64,000 bases of DNA from Planctomycetes bacterium B3_Pla (GTDB lineage: Bacteria; Planctomycetota; Phycisphaerae; Sedimentisphaerales; Anaerobacaceae): the NCBI GenBank assembly GCA_005223045.1, contig NJBM01000001.1, forward strand, positions 1-64,000, written 5' to 3'. Positions 7,512 to 16,059 of this stretch are shown here, in pieces (position 1 is the stretch's first letter; the number at the start of each line of letters is the position of its first letter). The position numbers were made by a program, and so were the translations under genes. Under the pieces are notes generated by a model. The model was not told the origin of the DNA. It searched no databases and worked only from the letters and a program-made list of their open reading frames with translations.

Positions 7512-9301
7512 GTTACCGATACCGCCTCGAACTTGCATACGTCAATACAAACTCCACACTTGATACATTTGTCCAAATCAATTGTGTGCGGCTCCTTTGC
7601 CTCGCCGGTAATAGCTTCTTGGGGGCAATTCTTGGCACACAATCGACATCCCTTGCACTTCTCCTGGTCAATATCATACGTTATTAATGCCTTACACACT
7701 CCGGCCGGACAGCTCTTGTCTTTGATATGACTCTCATATTCATTGCGGAAATACCGGAGTGTGCTTAGGACCGGATTCGGGGCCGTTCCTCCCAGAGCAC
7801 AGAGAGAGGCGTCTTTCACAGCTTCGGCAAGCTCCTCCAGTTGCTCAATATCAGCCTCTGCTCCGTCTCCTTCACAGATCCGGACCATTATTCCATGCAT
7901 CACATTTATTCCTTCTCGGCACGCAGTACATTTGCCACAGGATTCGTCCTTGAGGAATTCAAGGAAATACTTGGCCACATCCACCATGCACGTGTCTTCA
8001 TCCATCACGATCAGCCCGCCGGAGCCCATGATAGAACCAACTTCGGCGAGTTTCTCATAGTCGATAGGCAGGTCCAAAAGTGAGGCCGGGATGCAGCCGC
8101 CCGAAGGGCCACCGGTCTGAACGGCCTTGAACTCTTTGTCGTTGGGTATGCCTCCTCCAATATCGAATACGATTTCTCTTAGCGTGATGCCCATCGGCAC
8201 CTCAACAAGCCCGGTGTTCTCGACCTTTCCGACCACAGAGAAAACTTTCGTGCCTTTGCTGGTCTCAGTTCCGATGCCGGCGAACCATTTTCCGCCTTTG
8301 TTAATTATTTCCGGCACGTTTGCCCATGTTTCGACGTTGTTTATGTTGGTAGGCGCGCCCCAGACGCCGGATTCGGCAGGATAGGGAGGCCTTACTTGTG
8401 GTTCGGGAGCCTTGCCCTCCAGAGAGGCTATTAAAGAAGTCTCTTCACCGCAGACAAAAGCTCCGGCGCCTTGCTGGATGGAGATGTCGAAGTCAAGGCC
8501 CTTACCGAGAATATCCTTTCCGAGCAGCCCGTATTCTCTTGCCTGTGCGATCGCTTTTATCAATCTTTCGTGGGCCAGGGGATATTCGTGCCTGATGTAC
8601 ACGTAGCCGTGAGAAGCTCCGGTTGCCCGAGCGCCTATCGCCATTCCCTCAAGGATCGAGTGCGGATCGGACTCGATTATACTGCGATCCATAAATGCAC
8701 CCGGATCTCCCTCATCGGCGTTGCAGACGAGGTACTTGGGAGTGTTTTCTGCCGCGGCGACCAGTTCCCATTTCTTGCCCGTGGGGAAACCTGCGCCTCC
8801 TCTGCCCCGGAGGCCGGAGAGCTTGATCTCCTCGATAATCTTCCTGGGTTTCATTCCGTTGAGCACTTTGACCAAAGCTGTGTATCCTCCGCGCGCGATG
8901 TACTCATCGATTTGTTCGGGATCAATCATCCCTCGGTTTCGCAGCGCAATTAACCTTTGCTTAGCGAAGAATCCAATATCGCTCATCTTCGGCACCGGGG
9001 CCTTTTCGGCAGGAGGCGTGTACATCAGTTTTTGAATCGGTCTGCCCTTGAGGAAATGCTCTTCCACCAGATGTGGGATATCATCCTCTGTGAGTAATTG
9101 ATAGAAGATTTCATCCGGCTTAACCACGGCAACCGGCCCCTGGGCACAAAAGCCGTTGCAGCCGGTCATGACAACTCCAACCTCATCCTGGAGGTTGTGA
9201 TTCTTCAGTTCCCTTTCGAGAGCATCCTTTATTTTGAATGTGCCGTTTGAGACACAACCAGTCCCGGCACAAAGCATGATGTGTGTTCGATAGGATTTCA
9301 T
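7508..9301 (-). CDS. nuoF: NuoF/HydB-type NAD(P)H-binding flavoprotein with extra ferredoxin domains
   Basis: The roughly 597-residue protein has the HydB/NuoF layout: an N-terminal thioredoxin-fold 2Fe-2S domain (CAGTGC and CNGFC motifs), the NADH/FMN-binding core with GRGGAGFPTGKKWE and CNADEGDPGAFMDR, an SLBB-type region, the 4Fe-4S motif CGKCTACREG, and a C-terminal pair of 4Fe-4S motifs (CKGCRLCAKNC and CIKCGVCIDVC). It oxidises or reduces NAD(H) and feeds the iron-sulfur chain. A good AAGGGAG lies 8 bases before the ATG at 9301; an upstream ATG at 9322 is also possible. Together with NuoE and the 2Fe-2S protein it forms the NADH module of a soluble bifurcating complex. It overlaps the next gene by 4 bases. 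Confidence 0.95.
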   Translation of the reverse strand: MKSYRTHIMLCAGTGCVSNGTFKIKDALERELKNHNLQDEVGVVMTGCNGFCAQGPVAVVKPDEIFYQLLTEDDIPHLVEEHFLKGRPIQKLMYTPPAEKAPVPKMSDIGFFAKQRLIALRNRGMIDPEQIDEYIARGGYTALVKVLNGMKPRKIIEEIKLSGLRGRGGAGFPTGKKWELVAAAENTPKYLVCNADEGDPGAFMDRSIIESDPHSILEGMAIGARATGASHGYVYIRHEYPLAHERLIKAIAQAREYGLLGKDILGKGLDFDISIQQGAGAFVCGEETSLIASLEGKAPEPQVRPPYPAESGVWGAPTNINNVETWANVPEIINKGGKWFAGIGTETSKGTKVFSVVGKVENTGLVEVPMGITLREIVFDIGGGIPNDKEFKAVQTGGPSGGCIPASLLDLPIDYEKLAEVGSIMGSGGLIVMDEDTCMVDVAKYFLEFLKDESCGKCTACREGINVMHGIMVRICEGDGAEADIEQLEELAEAVKDASLCALGGTAPNPVLSTLRYFRNEYESHIKDKSCPAGVCKALITYDIDQEKCKGCRLCAKNCPQEAITGEAKEPHTIDLDKCIKCGVCIDVCKFEAVSVT

Positions 9302-9328
9302 CCACTTGTCTCCCTTAGACATAAGTTC

Positions 9329-9712
9329 CTATCCGACGCGTTCACTCCCGATGGCCAGAGCATACTCCTCGACAACAGCACCCGACAAGACATGATCGGA
9401 GAATATCTTCTCAGTTTTGTCCTGATCCAGATCGACATACTTGACGGGGGCTTTTCCTTTGAATTCTACGGTCATCATCGGTTCACGGCTGCACAATCCC
9501 GCACAGCCTGATGTGGTGATTAGGACGTCCTTGGCACCTTTTTCGTCAACCAGGTCAAGCAGGACGCTCATTATCTTCCGTGCGCCGGCGGCTATGCCAC
9601 AGGTTCCCATGTGAACTGTTACTCTCGCCCGGGCGTCGCCGTCTCGCAGGTTCATCGTCCCGGCCATTCTCTCCCTGATTTTCTCAAGGTCTTCCGGTTT
9701 TATCTTGGACAT
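9329..9712 (-). CDS. Thioredoxin-fold [2Fe-2S] ferredoxin protein
   Basis: The 127-residue protein belongs to the small 2Fe-2S thioredoxin-like ferredoxins found between NuoE and NuoF genes in hydrogenase operons. The cysteines are spaced as in that family: MGTCGIAAGARK near the middle, then SGCAGLCSREP. The protein most likely gives an additional 2Fe-2S relay in the NADH module. A clean AGAGGA sits before the ATG, and the NuoF gene follows within 30 bases. No membrane segment or signal peptide is present, so it is cytoplasmic. Confidence 0.9.
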   Translation of the reverse strand: MSKIKPEDLEKIRERMAGTMNLRDGDARARVTVHMGTCGIAAGARKIMSVLLDLVDEKGAKDVLITTSGCAGLCSREPMMTVEFKGKAPVKYVDLDQDKTEKIFSDHVLSGAVVEEYALAIGSERVG

Positions 9713-9724
9713 GATTATCCTCTT

Positions 9725-10606
9725 TCAGTCACGATACTTTTCAAGAACCTTCCCCGCCTCGGCAGGGGTCAGCTTGCCGTATAGATCATCGCCCACTGTA
9801 ATCACCGGGGATAGGCCGCAACATCCTATGCAACGGACCGCTTCCAACGTGAATTGCATGTCGGAAGTTGTTTGACCTGTTTCGATGCCCAGCTCTCGCT
9901 CGAACCTCTCAAGAATCCTGGGTGCTCCTTTCACGTGGCAGGCCGTACCCATGCAGACGGTAATAATATTCTCGCCTCTCGGTTCCAGGCTGAAGGCCTT
10001 ATAGAAGGTCGCGATTCGCAGGATGTGCTCAATAGGTATCTTCTTGACTTCTGCGACTCTCATCAGAGTTTCGCGGGGAAGCCAGTTGAGTTCACTGGTG
10101 ATGCCCTGAAGGATTGGGACAAGGCTTTCACTGCCACCCTCATACCTGCTGATTATTGCATCGACTTTAGTCTGCATATCCTCTTCCATCTCGATTTTTG
10201 GCACGGCCGGAGGTTCGAGATAGACAATGTTTCTGACAAGGCAGTTTTCGACGCATTCGCCGCAGCCGGTACACTTGTCGATGTCAACCGAGCGGGCTTT
10301 TTTCCTGATGCGGACGCTGAAGTTGCCCGCTGTCCCTTCAATTGATTCAATCTCTGAATAGGTCAGTTTCTCGATGTTCAGATGCCTGCCGCAATCGACC
10401 ATTCGGGGAGCAAGCGTACACATCGCGCAGTCATTGGTTGGAAACGTCTTATCGAGCTGGGCCATCACTCCGCCAATCGACGGCCCCTTTTCGACAAGAT
10501 ATACTTTATACCCTGCCTCCGCCAAATCGAGTGAGGCCTGCATGCCGCCAACGCCGCCGCCGACTACCAGGACGGCACCGACCTTTTCACTTGTTTTTTG
10601 AATCAT
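9725..10606 (-). CDS. HdrA N-terminal module fused to NuoE
   Basis: Residues about 10-125 are the FAD-binding start of an HdrA: VLVVGGGVGGMQASLDL, then SIGGVMAQLDKTFPTNDCAMC, then a single 4Fe-4S-type motif CTGCGECVENC. Residues about 140-293 are a full NuoE/HydC thioredoxin-like 2Fe-2S subunit with VCMGTACHVKGAP and RCIGCCGLSPV. The HdrA piece stops where the partial HdrA module of the 1081-residue protein (1448-4693) begins, so one HdrA unit seems split over two polypeptides. A strong AGGGAGG precedes the ATG. The short HdrA portion is intact in reading frame and has no sign of decay. Confidence 0.9.
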   Translation of the reverse strand: MIQKTSEKVGAVLVVGGGVGGMQASLDLAEAGYKVYLVEKGPSIGGVMAQLDKTFPTNDCAMCTLAPRMVDCGRHLNIEKLTYSEIESIEGTAGNFSVRIRKKARSVDIDKCTGCGECVENCLVRNIVYLEPPAVPKIEMEEDMQTKVDAIISRYEGGSESLVPILQGITSELNWLPRETLMRVAEVKKIPIEHILRIATFYKAFSLEPRGENIITVCMGTACHVKGAPRILERFERELGIETGQTTSDMQFTLEAVRCIGCCGLSPVITVGDDLYGKLTPAEAGKVLEKYRD

Positions 10607-10640
10607 TTATCCTCCCTTGGACATCTATTCGGAAACCAGA

Positions 10641-11510
10641 CTATCCTTTGGAGACGCCGGCCAACAATCCCTCGGCGCTGACGAAGTGTTTTTTCAGTCC
10701 CAGTTTATCCGATGGTACCCCGAACGCCAGGGCCATCAGTTGTGTAAAGTAGAATACCGGCAGGCCGTACTGTACGCCGTACTGCTTCTCGACCTCCTCT
10801 TGTCGAGTGTCAAGATTCACGTGACACAGCGGACAGCCGACGGCAATTGCATTTGCTCCGACCGCCCTGGCTTCCTCAAGTATGTCGTGGGTCAGCTTGA
10901 GAACGACGTCGGTGCGCGTCATCGCAAGAGCACCACCGCAACAGTCTGTTTTGTACGACCAGTCAAGCGTTGTGATGCCCAGTGAGCGAAGCAGCTCATC
11001 CATGGCCATCGGATACTCACATTCGTCGAATTGCATCACCTTTGCCGGTCTGGTAAGAAGGCAGCCGTAATAGCATACCACCTTTAACTCAGACAATTTC
11101 GTTGTGACCGCTTCGGAGATATCCGCCCCGTTGCAGAATATTTCAAGCGGACTCAAGACATTCATTGCTTTGGGCAGCGGTTTCTCAAGCGCCTCACTAA
11201 TCTGGCCGGCCACATCAGGATCTTCCCTGGCCTCGTATATGGCGGTCTTCAATCGCGCAAAACACGCTGCGCACGGAGCGACGATATCAGTCATCCCCAT
11301 TTGCTCGGCCCGGCAGAGATTCTCGAAAGGAAGCGCAAGCGACAGAAGCCTGGAGGTGCAGTGTGCGGGCGAAGTGCCGCAGCATATCCAGCCCTTGATC
11401 TCTTCAATCTCGATGCCAAGCTTTTCGCAGGCGGCCCGGAATGATACATCATACTCGGAGCCGGTTGAGTGAAGCGAACAACCCGGATAGTAGGCATAAC
11501 TCGCAGTCAT
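10641..11510 (-). CDS. hdrB: Heterodisulfide reductase subunit B (HdrB)
   Basis: The 289-residue protein has the two CCG domains of HdrB, which carry the non-cubane 4Fe-4S clusters that reduce a disulfide in methanogens and act on unknown partners in bacteria. The N-terminal YYPGCSLHSTGSEYD, the ICCGTSPAHC motif near residue 43, the middle CYYGCLLTRP and the second KTDCCGGALAMT with GCPLCHVNLD are all visible. An AAGGAGG lies 11 bases upstream of the ATG. It is followed by the HdrA-NuoE fusion, and hdrC lies upstream, the usual HdrC-HdrB order. Confidence 0.95.
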   Translation of the reverse strand: MTASYAYYPGCSLHSTGSEYDVSFRAACEKLGIEIEEIKGWICCGTSPAHCTSRLLSLALPFENLCRAEQMGMTDIVAPCAACFARLKTAIYEAREDPDVAGQISEALEKPLPKAMNVLSPLEIFCNGADISEAVTTKLSELKVVCYYGCLLTRPAKVMQFDECEYPMAMDELLRSLGITTLDWSYKTDCCGGALAMTRTDVVLKLTHDILEEARAVGANAIAVGCPLCHVNLDTRQEEVEKQYGVQYGLPVFYFTQLMALAFGVPSDKLGLKKHFVSAEGLLAGVSKG

Positions 11511-11614
11511 CGTACGTTAGCCTCCTTCGACACTTCTCCAGATTAAATATCAAATATTAAAATGCAAAATCTTTGATCTTTGCATTGGGGCCTTCGATCT
11601 TTGATCTTCATTAC
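11511..11614. repeat. Intergenic AT-rich degenerate repeat between hdrC and hdrB
   Basis: The 104-base gap contains repeated words of the type CAAATATTAAAATGCAAAAT and two copies of TTTGATCTTTGCAT/TTTGATCTTCATT. Similar words recur at 12600-12715, 20985-21110 and 39405-39425. There is no T-rich hairpin, so read-through from hdrC into hdrB is expected. Confidence 0.5.
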
Positions 11615-12196
11615 CTATTTGACATCATGTGCCCCGTTCTTCTTCTCGATGCTCTTGACGCGACTGAAGATACTCCACGTTCTCAATGCGCCGGTCAGGC
11701 TGGGAATCATCTTTAGCTTGCCCTTTTTGAACATTTTCATTCCGAGGCCGGCATCTTTGAAGAACTCGAAAGTCCTCATTTTGAGACCCACGATCATGCC
11801 GAGTTCGTACATCCGCCCGCACTTCTTGATATTGGCCAGCGCTGCTCTGTAAAAGGACGCTATCTGCGGAATGGCAGGCTTGATCCCTCGCCTGAGGGCC
11901 GTAATCTTGACGGCATCCATCACCTTGGCGACATCAACTTCCTGTGGACACCTTGTAGTACATGTCTCACAGGACGCACAGAGCCACATTGTCTTGCTGT
12001 TCAAAACAAGATCGTCCATGCCGAGACGGATTGCATGTATCAGTTGGGCGGGCTTGTAGTCCATTTCGTATGATATCGGACAGCCGGCAGCGCACTTCAT
12101 GCACTGATAACAAAGATTCACATTCTGGCCGCTTTCGCTAAGAACCGCTTCGGCCAACTGCGACTGCGGCATGATCGTTTGACTGGATTCGGTCAT
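11615..12196 (-). CDS. hdrC: Heterodisulfide reductase subunit C (HdrC)
   Basis: The 193-residue protein carries two 4Fe-4S motifs, CYQCMKCAAGC near residue 29 and CASCETCTTRC near 73, followed by a helical C-terminus. It is the small ferredoxin-like subunit that passes electrons from HdrA to HdrB. I start it at the ATG at 12196 (MTESSQTIMPQ). The frame stays open for 27 more codons, but those translate an intergenic repeat. A GGAAAGAGA lies about 8 bases upstream. It is the first gene of the operon as seen here; the promoter must lie in 12197-12600, but I could not identify it. Confidence 0.93.
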   Translation of the reverse strand: MTESSQTIMPQSQLAEAVLSESGQNVNLCYQCMKCAAGCPISYEMDYKPAQLIHAIRLGMDDLVLNSKTMWLCASCETCTTRCPQEVDVAKVMDAVKITALRRGIKPAIPQIASFYRAALANIKKCGRMYELGMIVGLKMRTFEFFKDAGLGMKMFKKGKLKMIPSLTGALRTWSIFSRVKSIEKKNGAHDVK

Positions 12197-12804
12197 TTTT
12201 GTAGTCTCTTTCCCATTGCGTGTTGCGTACGACGCACAACGCAATACGCACCACGCACAAAGCACAGTCCGACACACATTTTCTCATTAACAAGAAGAAA
12301 AGGCAAGGGCAAATTTCTCTTTAATGAGAAAAAGGCGGCCGCATTTACCTGTATCCCTCTAAGTCATTGTCCAAAATGGGCTTATAACTAACACTTATTA
12401 GGCCAAGTGTTCGATACAGCTTGGCTCGTCACTGACTCATTCGGCAGTCCTAAGGACTCCTTACGGAGTGACGCTCCCATGAGACAGCGAGCAAGCCCCC
12501 AATGAACTCAGTACAATACTACCCGAACAGTATCATTATCGGCACTATTCGTTCGCAACTTTGGAACTTTCCGGATATCCCCAGACCCTACGGATGTGCA
12601 CTTTAACAAGATCAAAAATCATGGTGCAAAATGTAAAATCAGAGAAGTCGTCCCTCAGGAATTCCGCCATTTTGATCTTTAATATTCGATATTTGCGTTT
12701 TCTCTTGCAAGACAAGATGGAATCGAATGAGCGAGGCAGGTACAATAACCAGAAGAAAAGAAAAAGGTAAAAAGTACTTCGAGATACGAGGCACGAGATA
12801 CGAA
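12197..12804. other. Non-coding divergent intergenic region (608 bp)
   Basis: This region separates the Hdr/Nuo operon from the rightward genes and should hold both promoters. It shows an ACGCAATACGCACCACGCA-type degenerate repeat at 12208-12262, a perfect 12-bp inverted repeat TTTTCTCATTAA / TTAATGAGAAAA (12279-12290 and 12321-12332), one copy of the palindromic CAGTCCTAAGGACTCC repeat at 12445-12468, and an AT-rich repeat at 12600-12715. I could not pick out confident -35/-10 pairs and see no gene in it. Confidence 0.6.
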
Positions 12805-14025
12805 ATGGCCATTACATCAAGAGAACGGATTTTAGCGGCGTTGAACCATCGTGAAACCGACCGTGTTCCGGTTGATCTTTCAGGACATCGGTCTTCGGGT
12901 ATCGCGGCGATTGCATATCCCAGGCTGCGCAAGTATCTGGGCCTGCCATCTAAACCTGTCCGGGTCTATGACGTGATTCAACAATTAGCCGTTGTCGATG
13001 AGGACGTGCTGGACCGGTTCGGCGTTGACGCCATCGAATTAGGACGGGGATTTGCACTGGAAGAGGAATCCTGGTCGCCGTGGACTCTGCCGGACGGCAC
13101 ACCATGTTTTGTGCCCGCCTGGACGAACCTCGAAAGGGACGAAGAGCGCTGGGTGATTCGCTCGCAAAGCGGCAGAATCTTGGCTCACATGCCGGACGGG
13201 GCGTTGTATTTTGAGCAGACCTATTTTCCGTTTCTTGAGGCCGACGATCTCAATGCGATATCCGATACGCTCGGAGAATCCATGTGGACGGCGATTGCCG
13301 GCCCTCCAGGTCCGATTAGCGACGGGCAGCTTTCCCGGGGCGCCAGGAAATTGCGCGAGAAAACGGATCGCGCCATCATAGGCCTGTTCGGCGGCAACCT
13401 GTTTGAAGTCGGCCAGTTTCTTTACCGCAACGACCGGTTTATGATGCTGCTGGCCGGCGAGCCGCAGCATGCTCACCGTTTCCTCGATAAACTTATGGAA
13501 ATCCATCTGGCCAATCTCGACCGATTTCTGGGAGCTGTCGGTGAACATATCGATATTATTCTTTTTGGCGACGATCTCGGGATGCAGACCGGACCTATGA
13601 TGTCGCCGCAAATGTACTGTGAGTTTTTCAAGCCGCGTCACAAGCTGCTCTGGAACCGCGCTAAAAAGCTGGCGGATGTGAAAGTTATGCTCCACTGCTG
13701 CGGCGGAGTCCGCGAGTTGCTGCCTCACTTAATCGAGGCCGGTCTTGACGCCATCAATCCGGTCCAGATCAGTTGTTCGGGAATGGATGCCGCTAAGCTA
13801 AAAGCCCAATTCGGCAGAGAGCTTACCTTCTGGGGCGGCGGCTGCGATACAAGGGACATCCTTCCCAACGGCACGCACGAACAGGTCGCCGAACACGTCA
13901 AAGAACAAGTAAGGACGCTAAGCGGCGACGGCGGATTTGTTTTCCAGCAGGTGCACAATATCCTGGCAAATGTTAAGCCGGAAAGTATTGTAGCGATGTT
14001 CGATGCAGTAAACGACGCATCTTGA
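12805..14025 (+). CDS. Uroporphyrinogen decarboxylase (URO-D) family protein, probable methyltransferase
   Basis: The 406-residue protein starts with SRERILAALNHRETDRVPVDL, the standard opening of the URO-D family branch found with corrinoid methyltransferases (MtaA/CmuA-like). Other conserved pieces are DDLGMQTGPMMSP, the HCCGGVRELLPHLIEAG metal/substrate region and GGGCDTRDILPNGT near the C-terminus. It is unlikely to make heme; members of this branch usually move methyl groups or have unknown roles in degraders. I start at ATG 12805. An earlier in-frame ATG at 12727 would add 26 residues translated from repeat DNA. The ribosome-binding site is weak. The next gene is a solute symporter. Confidence 0.85.
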   Translation: MAITSRERILAALNHRETDRVPVDLSGHRSSGIAAIAYPRLRKYLGLPSKPVRVYDVIQQLAVVDEDVLDRFGVDAIELGRGFALEEESWSPWTLPDGTPCFVPAWTNLERDEERWVIRSQSGRILAHMPDGALYFEQTYFPFLEADDLNAISDTLGESMWTAIAGPPGPISDGQLSRGARKLREKTDRAIIGLFGGNLFEVGQFLYRNDRFMMLLAGEPQHAHRFLDKLMEIHLANLDRFLGAVGEHIDIILFGDDLGMQTGPMMSPQMYCEFFKPRHKLLWNRAKKLADVKVMLHCCGGVRELLPHLIEAGLDAINPVQISCSGMDAAKLKAQFGRELTFWGGGCDTRDILPNGTHEQVAEHVKEQVRTLSGDGGFVFQQVHNILANVKPESIVAMFDAVNDAS

Positions 14026-14156
14026 TTGTAAATCCGAAGCACGAAATCCGACATTCAAGACAATACCGAATGTTCAAAATACAAACGCCTGATGCGGTAG
14101 CGATCCAACGTCCGCAATACGCAATACGATATACGTAATACGATACGAGGTAACGC
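14026..14156. repeat. Intergenic degenerate ATACG-type repeat
   Basis: The gap contains CGAAGCACGAAATCCGACA-like words and then imperfect copies of CAATACG/GATACG from 14110 to 14155, running directly into the start of the symporter gene (the GAGGTAACGC before its ATG is part of the repeat). It is the same style of repeat as 12208-12262 and 19283-19340. Confidence 0.55.
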
Positions 14157-15944
14157 ATGAGTTCAGTTGATTATGGAATTATTCTTCTTTATTTTGGCAT
14201 CGTAATAGGGCTGGGCTGCTGGTATAAGAAGCGCGCCTCTAAGAATCTGGAGTCCTATTTTCTGGCCGGCAAGAACATGCACTGGCTGGCGCTGGCGATG
14301 TCCGGCTCGGTGGCCACTTTCGATATCACAGGGACGATGTGGATTGTTTCGATCCTGTTTGTCCTTGGGATGAAGTCTATGTGGCACCACTGGATGTGGG
14401 GATTTTATATGGGCGCTTTTTTCATGGCCTATATGGGCAAATGGGTGCGGCGCTCCAACGTTATGACGGCCGCTGAGTGGATGAGGACCCGTTTTGGCGA
14501 TGACTCGGGCGGCAGACTGGCCAGAACCACATACGCACTTATGGCCGTGCTTACTTTAGCCAGTTTTATCGGCTACGCATTTCAGGGCATCGGCAAGTTT
14601 GCCTCCGTATATGTTCCACTTGAATCGGTTGCTCAATATACATCTGTCGAGTGGATAAAGACGATAGTCACGGCACACGAGCCCGCTGTTCTGGCGGTGG
14701 TGGTTATCGGCATAACAACACTCTACGTTATTTTAGGCGGGCTCTACAGCGTAGTGATAACCAACGTTATCCAGACCGCCGTTCTGACTCTGGGCAGCAT
14801 TTTTATCGCCTATATTGCATGGTCAAAGCTGACGCCTGAATTGTTGTCCGGATTGCCGCAGGACTGGACTTCGTTAAGGATTCCGTGGCGTATCGAGGAA
14901 TTCGCCGGGACGGACAACGCTTATTTCGAGCTGTTCGGCGCCCTTGTAATTGTCTGGGTCTTGAAAGGACTACTGTTGAACGCAGGCGGGCCGGCACAGA
15001 TGTTCGATTTCCAGATATTCTTGGCATCTCGCAACCCGCGTGACGCCGCCAAACTCGGCGCCGCCTGGAGTTTCTTTCTGATTGTTCGCTGGGGCATGGC
15101 CACCGGGATTGCACTGCTGGCGCTGGTGGGAGTCGCAGGTATCGCCGACCCCGAGAAAGTGATGCCGATAGTGCTGCTGGAGTTTCTGCCGGCGGGAATC
15201 AGGGGAATTGTCATTGCCGGATTATTGGCCGCCTTCATGTCAACCTTCAGTGCGACGGTCAACAGCGGAGCTTCCTTTATCGTTCGCGATATCTGGCAGC
15301 CTTATTTTCGGCCCAATCCGACCAACTCCCAGGCCGTGCGGTGCAGTCATCTGGCCAGTCTTTCGCTGGTTCTGGCCGGTATTGCCATTGGTTTTCAGGC
15401 CGATTCGATCGCTCAAATATGGAGCTGGGCGATGATGGCGCTGGGCGCCGGTGTTGTCATACCGAACGTGCTGCGATGGTACTGGTGGCGGATGAATGGC
15501 TGGGGCTATTCGTTCGGAATGTTAGGCGGTATGCTTCTGTCGCTGGTGGCCCTGGTTTTTCCGGATGTGCCGGTTTACTATGTGCTGCCTTCGATATGCC
15601 TGGCCTCGCTACTGGTGAGCGTCGCGGCGTCTTTGGCAACCCGGCCGGTTGACCGGGACATTCTTGTCGGCTTCTACCAATCCATTCGACCATTCGGGTT
15701 GTGGAAGCCGATTGCGGCAGAAGCTGAATTATCCGCAGAGGAGTTGTCATCCAGCTCCGAAAGCGTGCTGCGAACAATCATGAACGTTGTGCTTGCCATG
15801 CTCGCGATTACAGGGCTGTATCTGTTCCCAATGTACCTTGTAGGTCATTGGTATGTCTATTCGGCAATGTGGCTCGCATTAGCAGTCGCGGCAATTGTTG
15901 CTCTGAAATACACCTGGCACCGGTTTCTGCCTTACGATGAATGA
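14157..15944 (+). CDS. Sodium:solute symporter (SSS) family transporter
   Basis: The 595-residue protein is an integral membrane transporter of the SSS family, with about 13 or more hydrophobic segments spread over the whole length. Typical features are the first helix DYGIILLYFGIVIGLG, the loop SKNLESYFLAGKNMHW, the AGLLAAFMSTFSATVNSG segment (helix 8 type region with the sodium-site serines) and RDIWQPYF after it. The substrate cannot be read from sequence; a sugar or organic acid is plausible given the secreted glycosidase downstream. GAGG lies 7 bases before the ATG. It is followed by a 115-base repeat region. Confidence 0.9.
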   Translation: MSSVDYGIILLYFGIVIGLGCWYKKRASKNLESYFLAGKNMHWLALAMSGSVATFDITGTMWIVSILFVLGMKSMWHHWMWGFYMGAFFMAYMGKWVRRSNVMTAAEWMRTRFGDDSGGRLARTTYALMAVLTLASFIGYAFQGIGKFASVYVPLESVAQYTSVEWIKTIVTAHEPAVLAVVVIGITTLYVILGGLYSVVITNVIQTAVLTLGSIFIAYIAWSKLTPELLSGLPQDWTSLRIPWRIEEFAGTDNAYFELFGALVIVWVLKGLLLNAGGPAQMFDFQIFLASRNPRDAAKLGAAWSFFLIVRWGMATGIALLALVGVAGIADPEKVMPIVLLEFLPAGIRGIVIAGLLAAFMSTFSATVNSGASFIVRDIWQPYFRPNPTNSQAVRCSHLASLSLVLAGIAIGFQADSIAQIWSWAMMALGAGVVIPNVLRWYWWRMNGWGYSFGMLGGMLLSLVALVFPDVPVYYVLPSICLASLLVSVAASLATRPVDRDILVGFYQSIRPFGLWKPIAAEAELSAEELSSSSESVLRTIMNVVLAMLAITGLYLFPMYLVGHWYVYSAMWLALAVAAIVALKYTWHRFLPYDE

Positions 15945-16059
15945 TGGACGATGGACGATGGACGATAGACGAGTCCCGATGCACGTCTATCGGGATCATC
16001 CATCTTCTCTGTCGTCCATCGTTTTTCTCGACTTGTAATTGAAGTTTGGAGATGAAATC
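15945..16059. repeat. Intergenic GATGGAC repeat with a TCCCGAT...ATCGGGA palindrome
   Basis: Bases 15945-15970 are copies of GATGGAC followed by GATAGAC. Bases 15974-15996 form a palindromic repeat (TCCCGATGCACGTCTATCGGGAT), which recurs at 35458, 39315 and 55533, and a reverse-orientation GTCCATC copy follows near 16014. The inverted arrangement could form a hairpin in RNA. GGAG at 16047 serves the next gene. Confidence 0.7.

Noticed and set aside
12197..12277. Longer HdrC starting at 12277
   Set aside because: The extra 27 codons are repeat DNA (ACGCAATACGCA type), and the known HdrC start region begins shortly before the first CxxC motif.
13039..13728. Minus-strand open frame of 229 codons opposite the URO-D gene
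   Set aside because: Antisense shadow of a high-GC gene; no family motif and no ribosome-binding site.
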